From assembly GCF_023273895.1 (NCBI RefSeq), contig NZ_CP096883.1, forward strand, positions 1 to 64,000: a stretch of DNA of 64,000 bases. Direction: 5' to 3'. Of this stretch, positions 57,312 through 64,000 are shown in pieces. The notes under the pieces were generated by a model. The model saw nothing but the letters and a program-made list of their open reading frames with translations. It did not search any database and was not told the origin of the DNA. Made by a program: the position numbers and the translations under genes. Within the stretch, counting starts at the first letter, position 1; each line of letters begins with the position of its first letter. Source of the DNA: Sphingobacterium sp. PCS056 (GTDB lineage Bacteria; Bacteroidota; Bacteroidia; Sphingobacteriales; Sphingobacteriaceae).

Positions 57312-59183
57312 ATGAACCCATTTTTAGAACTGGGAATCCGTGAGGAAATTGTTAATGCCATCTCAGAATTAGGTTTTGAAAAACCTTCTGAAATTCAGGA
57401 AAAAGCCATTCCTGTTTTATTGACTGGTAACGACGATTTTGTCGGATTAGCCCAAACCGGCACAGGTAAGACAGCAGCATTTGGTCTTCCATTATTACAG
57501 CAATTAGACTTTTCTCAGAAACATCCTCAAGCGTTGGTATTATGCCCGACACGTGAGCTTTGTTTGCAAATCTCGAAAGATATAGAAAGATATGCTAAAA
57601 ACCTAGACAACGTACATGTTGTTGCGGTTTATGGAGGTGCAAATATTAGTGACCAACTACGTCAGATCAGACGTGGAGTGCAAATTGTAGTAGCGACCCC
57701 TGGTCGTATGTTAGATATCATTGGCCGTAATGCTATTGATTTCTCTCAAGTAAAATATGTTGTGTTAGATGAAGCGGATGAGATGCTTAATATGGGCTTC
57801 AAAGAAGACATCAACAACATTTTGTCAGAGACTCCTGACACTAAAAAAACATGGTTATTCTCAGCTACTATGCCTTCAGAGGTTCGTCGTATTGCTAAAA
57901 ACTATATGACTGATCCTGTAGAGATGACTGTAGGAACAAAAAACACAGGTAATGCAAACATTGAGCATCAATATTATTTGATTAGAGCTAAAGATAAATA
58001 TGCTGCTTTCAAACGTATTGTTGATTCAAACCCTGATATTTTTGGTATCGTATTTTGTCGTACAAAAATTGAAACTCAAGAAATTGCAGAATCTTTAATT
58101 AAAGATGGTTACAATGCGGATTCACTACACGGAGATTTATCTCAACAACAACGTGATAAAGTGATGAAACGTTACCGTGACCGTAGTTTACAACTACTAA
58201 TCGCTACCGATGTAGCGGCGCGTGGTATTGATGTAAACGACGTAACTCACGTAATTAACTTCTCTTTACCTGATGAAATTGAAAACTATACTCACCGTTC
58301 GGGCCGTACAGCTCGTGCTGGTAAAACTGGTATTTCAATCTCTTTAATCAACATTAAAGAACAAAGCAAAATCCGTCAACTTGAAAAAGTTATCGGAAAG
58401 CAATTTGAACGTAAACAAGTTCCTCAAGGAGCTGATGTTGTTGAAAAGCAATTATTGACAATCATCAATAAAGTTCAGAATGTAGAAGTTAATGAGGATC
58501 AAATCAATCAATTCTTACCAGCTATTATGGAAGGTTTTGAGTCGTTATCGAAAGAAGATATCGTAAAAAGATTTGCTTCATTAGAGTTCAATAGATTCTT
58601 AGATTATTACAAAGGTGCACACGATTTAAATATCGAAGCACGTGATATCAGCAGCAATGGCCGCGAACGTGGCGAAAGAGGTGAACGTGGTGAAAGAGGC
58701 GAGCGTGGTAGTTCAAAAGGATTTACTCGTTTGTTTATGAACTTAGGTTCTGTAGATGAATTCAGCCGTGGAGACATGTTAGGATTTATCTGTAACAACG
58801 CTAAAATCTCTGGTAAATCAATTGGTAAAATTGATCTAAAAGGAGTTTTCACATTCTTTGAAGTTGAAGATGCTGAAGTTGCTAAAGTATTTGAAGGATT
58901 CAAAGAAGTTGATTTCAACGGACGTAATGTTCGCATCGAAGTTTCTGGAGATGGAAAAACTGAAAACCGTGGTGGTGGAAACAGAAGCCGTGGTGGAAGT
59001 GGTGAGCGCAGAAGCTTTGGCGGCGGTGAAAGACGTGAAGGTGGATACCGTGGTGGAGATCGCAGAAGTGGTGGCGGTGAAAGACGTGAAGGTGGATACC
59101 GTGGTGGAGATCGCAGAGAAGGAAACGGTGGTGGTTTTAGAGACTTTTCTGGAAAAAGAAAAGAATCTAGTAACAAATACTAA
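57312..59183 (+). CDS. DEAD-box RNA helicase with RGG tail (DeaD/CsdA type)
   Basis: A 623-residue ATP-dependent RNA helicase. The Q motif is near the start, then AQTGTGKT (motif I), PTRELCLQ (Ia), VLDEADEML (II), FSATMP (III), IVFCRTK (IV), and TDVAARGIDV with HRSGRTARAG (V, VI). A DbpA-type RNA-binding domain lies at about 470-550, and the C-terminus is a low-complexity Arg/Gly tail with GER repeats before it. Such helicases unwind rRNA or structured mRNA, often in the cold. The basic RGG tail should add non-specific RNA affinity. The gene converges on the RlmB-type gene. Confidence 0.95.
   Translation: MNPFLELGIREEIVNAISELGFEKPSEIQEKAIPVLLTGNDDFVGLAQTGTGKTAAFGLPLLQQLDFSQKHPQALVLCPTRELCLQISKDIERYAKNLDNVHVVAVYGGANISDQLRQIRRGVQIVVATPGRMLDIIGRNAIDFSQVKYVVLDEADEMLNMGFKEDINNILSETPDTKKTWLFSATMPSEVRRIAKNYMTDPVEMTVGTKNTGNANIEHQYYLIRAKDKYAAFKRIVDSNPDIFGIVFCRTKIETQEIAESLIKDGYNADSLHGDLSQQQRDKVMKRYRDRSLQLLIATDVAARGIDVNDVTHVINFSLPDEIENYTHRSGRTARAGKTGISISLINIKEQSKIRQLEKVIGKQFERKQVPQGADVVEKQLLTIINKVQNVEVNEDQINQFLPAIMEGFESLSKEDIVKRFASLEFNRFLDYYKGAHDLNIEARDISSNGRERGERGERGERGERGSSKGFTRLFMNLGSVDEFSRGDMLGFICNNAKISGKSIGKIDLKGVFTFFEVEDAEVAKVFEGFKEVDFNGRNVRIEVSGDGKTENRGGGNRSRGGSGERRSFGGGERREGGYRGGDRRSGGGERREGGYRGGDRREGNGGGFRDFSGKRKESSNKY
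58671..59117 (+). repeat. In-gene repeats coding GER and RGG motifs
   Basis: 58671-58709 is a short run of codons for (GER)n. At 59022-59117 a unit of 51 bp occurs twice with nearly identical DNA, coding GGERREGGYRGGDRR twice. The DNA-level identity suggests recent duplication or slippage and a tail of variable length. Confidence 0.75.
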
Positions 59184-59201
59184 TCTATTCAAGCTATAAA
59201 T

Positions 59202-59238
59202 AATAAGAGCGGCTATCCAAAAGATAGCCGCTCTTATT
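59202..59238. terminator. Bidirectional terminator between helicase and RlmB-type genes
   Basis: 16-bp perfect stem AATAAGAGCGGCTATC / GATAGCCGCTCTTATT with a CAAAA loop, between two converging stop codons. T-tracts on both sides are poor. Confidence 0.75.
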
Positions 59239-59283
59239 TATTTGATATTATACTCCGCTTATATTAAACGAAAAGTGCGATCG

Positions 59284-60057
59284 TTACTTGACACGCTGAC
59301 GAATAGCTTCGTAAAGGACTACTCCAGCTGAAACAGATACGTTTAATGAACCTATTTCTCCAAACATGGGTATCTTTGCTAAATGATCAGCAATACGAAT
59401 TAAGTCGTCTGATACTCCTGTATCCTCAGCTCCCATGATGATACATGTAGGTACGGTATAATCTACATCATAAATACTATCTTTTGTCTTCTCCGTACTT
59501 ACTACCAACTGTATCCCCGATTCAATCAAAAATTTACCAATCTTAGCCAAACCTTCATGACGACATACTGGAATTTTATATAAAGCGCCTGCTGAAGTCT
59601 TTATCGCATCAGGGTTAACTTCCGCAGAACCCTTCTTGGGTACAATGATAGCATGAACGCCCGAACATTCGGCTGTACGTGCAATAGCGCCAAAGTTGCG
59701 CACATCTGTAACACCATCCAACATTAAAAATAAGGGAACCTCGCCTTTTTCATAAATCTCAGGAACAATGTCTTCAATTTTTTGATAGGTAATAGGCGAA
59801 ATAACAGCAATGACACCTTGATGGTTTTTGCGTGTGATACGGTTTAATTTCTCAATCGGAACTTGTTGAAATCCCAGATCGTGCTCCTTCAATAGGGCTT
59901 TCAATTCTAAAACTAAACTTCCGGCTAAACCTCTTTGAATAAATAATGATTCAATTTCTTTACCACTATCTATCGCTTCTATAACGGCACGAATACCGAA
60001 AACCATCTGATTGGCTTCACGATCTGCTGATCTATCGTGTCTTTGAAAATTTTGCAT
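59284..60057 (-). CDS. rlmB: RlmB-type 23S rRNA 2'-O-methyltransferase
   Basis: A 257-residue SPOUT enzyme. An N-terminal L30e-like domain (MVFGIRAVIEAIDSGKEIES, HQGVIAVISP) is followed by the methyltransferase core: DGVTDVRNFGAIARTAECSGVHAIIVP (motif 1), IMGAEDTGVSDDLIR (motif 2) and GSLNVSVSAGVVLYEAIRQR (motif 3). The FGIRAV start and GSLNVS form fit RlmB, which methylates G2251 of 23S rRNA in E. coli; TrmH is less likely. A -7 box and a leader hairpin lie upstream. Confidence 0.88.
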   Translation of the reverse strand: MQNFQRHDRSADREANQMVFGIRAVIEAIDSGKEIESLFIQRGLAGSLVLELKALLKEHDLGFQQVPIEKLNRITRKNHQGVIAVISPITYQKIEDIVPEIYEKGEVPLFLMLDGVTDVRNFGAIARTAECSGVHAIIVPKKGSAEVNPDAIKTSAGALYKIPVCRHEGLAKIGKFLIESGIQLVVSTEKTKDSIYDVDYTVPTCIIMGAEDTGVSDDLIRIADHLAKIPMFGEIGSLNVSVSAGVVLYEAIRQRVK

Positions 60058-60077
60058 GCTTAATATTCTAAATAAGA

Positions 60078-60121
60078 ATTGGTTGCTAGCAATTAGCTAA
60101 CCAATTTGAAAGGCAAAGATA
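60078..60121 (-). promoter_or_regulatory. rlmB -7 box and leader hairpin
   Basis: The minus strand reads TATCTTTG at 60114-60121 (exact TAnnTTTG). Between it and the start codon, 60078-60105 forms an inverted repeat ATTGGTTGCTA / TAGCTAACCAAT with one bulged base, so the mRNA would begin with a hairpin of about 11 bp. Whether it regulates translation is unknown. Confidence 0.5.
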
Positions 60122-60164
60122 CAAAAAGAAATATGGGTTAGTGAAATAATAGTTGGTCTAAGTC

Positions 60165-61975
60165 TTAACTTAAACCCAAATTTAATTCTTTTCTTAGTGT
60201 TTCTAAAAGTGGATTTTTTTGAACCATTGCCTGATATTTCTCTTGCGAGGTGTAAGGTTTACGAACCACATCATGTGCCATAATAACACCATGGAGATCT
60301 AGAGAAAAATTACGTAATACTGGACGGAGATAATTTAATACATCTATTTTTGCCGTGTTGAGCACATCCATCTGCACCATATTCTCGACCTCAACTTCTA
60401 TTTTATTTGCAACCAACTTTGGTGGAACTGCAGTCATCAAGGTGTAGAGATTGATTTTATTTTCTTTTTTAATTTGATTAGCTAAAGCTTTCCAAGCTTG
60501 AATAAACTGCTCATGAGTGATCTCTTCTTGTTCGGTACCTTTTACTAAACTGGGTTCATTGTCCCCTTGCTCCTCTATTTTAGATTCAAAAATAGAATTT
60601 AGATCGGGTAGTGATGGCATAGAGCTTTTGGCAGCCCCCCATCCTCCTTTTTTTACTTTAGGTGGTAGATTGGAGATTTCAGGTTCTACTGTTTGCTCTT
60701 TTACCGTAGCTATCGGTGCTGCTACAGTTGGATAAGATGATAGTTGATCTTGTTTTACTGATAATGAAGGCTTTACCTCAGGAACAGGTGTACCTATTGA
60801 TTGTGTTAAATCAGGGCGTTTTTTTTTAGCCCTTCGCTAACATCTGGAAGCTGAATACTTCCGAGCTGGCTTAATTTAATAGCACTTGATAAGTGACATA
60901 TTTTGAGAAGTGCTAATTCAACTTGAAGACGTTGATTCTTACTTGTTCTATAATTGATCTCACATTGATTAGCAATATTCAATGCTGATAATAATAAACC
61001 TGTCGACGATTTTTGAGCTTGGTCAAGATACTTCATTCGTATGCTTTCGCTCACTTCTAGTAACTTTAAAGTAGCAGGTTCTTTTGCCACTAACAGATTT
61101 CTGAAATGTGATGCTAAACCTGAAATGAAATGGCTTCCGTCAAATCCATTATTTAAAATATCATTTAATATGAGTAATACTTGTGCTGGATTTTCGATTA
61201 AAATAGCATCAGTCAGCTTGAAAAAATAATCGTAATCTAAAATATTTAGATTATCAATGACTGCCTGATAGGTTACGTTCTTATTAGAAAAGCTCACAAT
61301 TTGATCAAACATCGATAGTGCATCACGCAACCCACCATCTGCTTTTTGAGCGATGATATGGAGTCCGTCTTGATCAAACTGAATATCTTCATGATGAGCA
61401 ATATGAGCCAAATGGTTGGCCATATCTTCGATACGAATGCGATTAAAGTCGAAAATCTGACAACGCGATAGAATCGTTGGTAATATTTTATGCTTTTCGG
61501 TGGTTGCTAAAATAAAAATAGCATAAGTAGGCGGTTCTTCCAAAGTCTTAAGAAAGGCATTGAAGGCTTGCTGCGATAGCATGTGAACCTCATCTATAAT
61601 ATAAATCTTAAATTTTCCTACTTGTGGTGGAATACGAACTTGATCAATGAGATTGCGAATGTCATCTACAGAATTGTTAGATGCTGCATCTAGCTCATGA
61701 ATACTAAATGAATTGCCGTTTTGAAAAGAGATACAGCTATCACACTTGCCACAGGCTTCACTTTTGTCGGAGATATTTTCACAATTAATTGTTTTTGCTA
61801 AAATACGCGCACAGGTTGTTTTGCCAACACCTCTCGGTCCACAAAATAAAAATGCTTGAGCCAACTGATTGTTATGAATAGCATTTTTGAGTGTACCAGT
61901 GATGTGTTGCTGGCCGACAACCGAATCGAAGGTGACTGGGCGATATTTACGAGCAGAAACAATAAAATTTTCCAT
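60165..61975 (-). CDS. dnaX: DNA polymerase III subunits gamma and tau, frameshift-encoded
   Basis: Clamp-loader ATPase. From Met 61975 (MENFIVSARKYRPVTFDSVVG) the zero frame has Walker A GPRGVGKT, the zinc-binding CGKCDSC region, DEVHMLSQQAFNAFLKTLEEPP and ATTEKHKILPTILSRCQ. It ends at 60806 after 389 residues (…SEGLKKNALI), a gamma-like form. A -1 shift on the A9 tract at 60819-60827 (complement) continues without a stop through 60165, giving about 603 residues, normal for tau. The tau-only part has a Pro/Val-rich linker and a C-terminal domain. The Met at 62008 is an unlikely earlier start. A missing A in the sequence is the alternative. Confidence 0.9.
60813..60833 (-). promoter_or_regulatory. 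dnaX slippery site within a short inverted repeat
   Basis: Read on the minus strand: AGGGC, T, nine A, C, GCCCT. The zero frame is CTA AAA AAA AAC GCC, so A AAA AAC is a correctly phased -1 heptamer. The A9 length equals that known to cause transcriptional slippage in Thermus dnaX. The 5-bp arms AGGGC/GCCCT place the slippery tract in a hairpin loop. A TAA stop comes three sense codons after AAC. Confidence 0.7.
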
Positions 61976-62223
61976 TGTACGAAGATACAAATTTTGTCTC
62001 TCCATCACAATATAAAAAGCGACACTATAAAAAAGCGATCGACTAAAATATACTTACTCCCTGAAAATTAAACAATTTAAATATGGGGCTGATGAAAAAG
62101 GTAAGAAAAACTTATGAAACGCATCTTTTCAGAAGTTATGATATACAAAATTAAAGTTGGCATGATTTCAAAAAGGAGCTTATCAAAAATTTGAAAGCTA
62201 CTTTTCTCTATCTAAATCACCTA

Positions 62224-62943
62224 CTAAGTTCCTTTAGGTTTAAGAACAAGCCATACAATCGCAGCTAATATAGCGCCAGCTACAGGTGCTACAATAAATA
62301 GCCAAAGTTGCGAAAGCGCTTGTCCTCCAGCTAATATAGCTGGTCCAAAACTACGTGCTGGATTTACAGATGTACCAGTAATTGGAATGGCTACTAAATG
62401 GATCAATACTAAGGTAAGACCTATAGCTAATCCAGCCATCGTGGAATTTCCTACTCTGGAGGTAGTCGCTAAGATTACAAATAAAAAGATAAACGTTAAG
62501 ACAGCTTCCGTTAAAAATGCGGCTGTAACACCATACTCATTTTGATATCCTTTTCCCCAACCATTGGAACCATACGCCCATTCTCCAGAATTAAATCCGG
62601 AAATCTGTCCGTGAAGAATTTGTTGCAGGACTAATGCGCCCAATAATGCACCAATTAATTGTGCAACAATGTAAATGACCGCATCTTTAACTGAAATTTT
62701 TCCGGCGACTAAAACACCTATTGTTACAGCAGGATTAATATGGCATCCACTTATACCACCAATTGCATAAGCAAAAACAACGACGGAGAGACCAAATGCA
62801 AGAGCAATTCCCAATAATCCTAAGCCAAACAATCCGCCTAATGTTGTAGCGCCTGCAACAGCAGCAGCTCCACAACCAAATAGTACCAAACCGAAAGTTC
62901 CAATCAGCTCAGCAACAAATTTTGTAGAAGATTTTATTTCCAT
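62224..62943 (-). CDS. aqpZ: Aquaporin Z-like water channel
   Basis: A 239-residue MIP-family channel with six membrane helices and two NPA half-helices (GCHINPAVTIGV and TGTSVNPARSFGPA). A selectivity-filter-type Arg follows the second NPA. The N-terminal FVAELIGTFGLVLFGCGAAAV is typical of AqpZ. The residues favour a water channel over a glycerol facilitator: no Asp follows NPAR, and SFGPA is present. It is monocistronic, with a -7 box at 63037-63044. Confidence 0.93.
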   Translation of the reverse strand: MEIKSSTKFVAELIGTFGLVLFGCGAAAVAGATTLGGLFGLGLLGIALAFGLSVVVFAYAIGGISGCHINPAVTIGVLVAGKISVKDAVIYIVAQLIGALLGALVLQQILHGQISGFNSGEWAYGSNGWGKGYQNEYGVTAAFLTEAVLTFIFLFVILATTSRVGNSTMAGLAIGLTLVLIHLVAIPITGTSVNPARSFGPAILAGGQALSQLWLFIVAPVAGAILAAIVWLVLKPKGT

Positions 62944-63036
62944 TTCTTTAAATTATAATATATTCAAAAAACGTGAAAAATATTGATTTAATTAAATAAT
63001 GGATCATTAAATTAAATTAAAGTAAATATATAGCTA

Positions 63037-63044
63037 CAAATATA
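63037..63044 (-). promoter_or_regulatory. Candidate -7 box of the aquaporin gene
   Basis: The minus strand reads TATATTTG, an exact match, 93 bp before the aqpZ start; no TTG lies at the right distance upstream. Confidence 0.4.
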
Positions 63045-63158
63045 ATTGTAACAAAATCCAGTTTTAGGAAATAAGTCATAGTGAAGTAACGAAATCAATT
63101 CTTTGAAGTTTTTAATATTATTTTTATGTAACTTCATTATTAATAAATTGTTAAGGAC

Positions 63159-64000
63159 TTGAAATCTCTATATTCATATTTGGTCGCAGGCTTACTTTCG
63201 CTACTGTTTATATTGATACAGAAGTCACAGTCGTATGCCCAAGAGCATCAAGTTAATTTCTACAATGCTCCGTTTTTCTTTTCATTAGATTCGACATTCT
63301 TAGTTGATTTCCCTTCTGAAGTTGACGAACATCATGTGTTTGATTTTTATAAAAAAATTGAACAAAGTAAAGATTCCTCGATTATCAACTCCTTGTTAGC
63401 GTATAAGAAAAAATACAATCTAAACGACTGGATATATTATCAACTGATTCGTCAAACGGCGCAAGAAATAAGTCCAAAACAGGATAATTATAGTCGCTAT
63501 ACCCTATACAAATGGTACTTGATGTGCAAATCGGGTTATGATGCCCGTCTAGCTGTCGGTAACAACCAAATTATATTTTATATAAAAAACAATGAAGATA
63601 TCGCTGATATTCCATTTTTTTCCATTGACGGCAATCAGTATACTTGTTTGAACTATCACGATTATGGAAAACTATTTCAACGAAATGGTGTTTATAAACC
63701 TGTTGATTTGAAAATAAATGAAGCGGTAAATGACTTTAGCTATAAGGTGACACAAATGCCAGATTTTAATCCGCATAACTATGTGGATAAAAAAATAAAT
63801 TTCCAATACAATGAACGGTTGTACCATTTCAAAGTAAGGATTAATAAGGATGTTAATAAGATATTTGCGAATTATCCTGGAGTCAACTTCGAGACTTATT
63901 TTAATATTCCACTTAGTCGCGAAACGTATCAGACTTTAATTCCTGTACTAAAAGAAAATATTAAGAAAATGGATACGATTAAAGGGGTCGATTATTTAAT
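63159..64000 (+). CDS. Exported protein of unknown function, 3' end outside the window
   Basis: An open frame of about 280 codons that runs off the window. The only start that leaves a full signal peptide is TTG at 63159 (then KSLYSYLVAGLLSLLFILIQ, cleavage near QSYAQ); an in-frame TAA lies at 63144. The mature part is rich in Tyr, Asn and Lys, with segments such as YTLYKWYLMCKSGYDARL and QIIFYIKNNEDIADIPFFSID. The first resembles the start of transglutaminase-like secreted proteins, but no catalytic triad is seen in this part. I do not recognise the family. Confidence 0.7.
   Translation, partial: MKSLYSYLVAGLLSLLFILIQKSQSYAQEHQVNFYNAPFFFSLDSTFLVDFPSEVDEHHVFDFYKKIEQSKDSSIINSLLAYKKKYNLNDWIYYQLIRQTAQEISPKQDNYSRYTLYKWYLMCKSGYDARLAVGNNQIIFYIKNNEDIADIPFFSIDGNQYTCLNYHDYGKLFQRNGVYKPVDLKINEAVNDFSYKVTQMPDFNPHNYVDKKINFQYNERLYHFKVRINKDVNKIFANYPGVNFETYFNIPLSRETYQTLIPVLKENIKKMDTIKGVDYL

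Noticed and set aside
58607..59192. Long minus-strand open frames opposite the helicase C-terminus
   Set aside because: They are Pro/Ser/Arg-rich translations of the complementary strand of the RGG repeats; the plus-strand protein has all helicase motifs.
62100..62190. 26-codon frame between dnaX and aqpZ
   Set aside because: Short, no distinct composition and no promoter or conserved motif; not supported as a gene.
1..64000. tRNA, rRNA, CRISPR arrays, insertion sequences or prophage genes
   Set aside because: No tRNA-like T-arm sequences, regularly spaced repeats, transposase motifs or phage proteins were seen on either strand by reading; a covariance-model search could still find small RNAs.

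Overview
The window is AT-rich chromosomal DNA from a Bacteroidota bacterium, most likely of the Sphingobacteriaceae (Sphingobacterium/Pedobacter type). The grounds are a SusC/SusD pair, Bacteroidota-type -7 promoter boxes (TAnnTTTG), no obvious strong Shine-Dalgarno sequences, a CcoI with the extra N-terminal Cys domain, a TamA-like lipoprotein and many DUFs typical of that phylum. No rRNA, tRNA, transposase, phage gene or CRISPR array was seen; this is mostly vertically inherited core genome.

Layout. 0.2-5.4 kb: an operon for an extracytoplasmic flavin electron-transfer system (ankyrin protein, DUF2271 protein with a TGAS flavinylation-like motif, PepSY/flavodoxin/ferredoxin-reductase fusion, ApbE). 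5.4-13.9 kb: an oxygen-response block on the minus strand. ettA is followed by a soluble FixL-like heme-PAS histidine kinase and a REC-CRP/FNR fusion regulator. After a perfect 26-bp hairpin and a CRP-type palindrome comes an operon of a small Cys-tailed hydroxyacid-dehydrogenase-like protein, hemN, ccoI and ccoS. This looks like the rhizobial FixL-FixJ-FixK circuit reduced to two proteins and placed beside its likely targets. 14-31 kb: clpC, recN, a DUF4139 protein, a SprT-like protein, an M28 peptidase, small membrane proteins, a TamA-like lipoprotein, an RNA methyltransferase, an MFS carrier and an AI-2E family transporter. 31-36.5 kb: acetyltransferase, topoisomerase IV subunit A, msrA and a Tat-exported glycosylasparaginase.

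36.7-48.5 kb: a peptide/muropeptide-handling neighbourhood (NlpC/P60 hydrolase, L-Ala-D/L-Glu epimerase, SusC/SusD, acetyltransferase, M14 carboxypeptidase, S66 LD-carboxypeptidase), then dihydroorotase. 48.9-57 kb: OmpR-type regulator, TlpA-like thioredoxin, alaS, two universal stress proteins and an OmpA-family protein. 57-64 kb: DEAD-box helicase with an RGG tail, RlmB-type methyltransferase, dnaX split by a frameshift at an A9 tract, aquaporin, and a secreted protein running off the end.

Four genes have broken frames at A runs. hemN, ccoI and the first universal stress protein each need one A fewer, which may be consensus errors or real mutations. dnaX needs the opposite change (-1) at an A9 tract holding a correctly phased A AAA AAC heptamer, with a stop four codons later; this fits programmed tau/gamma production.
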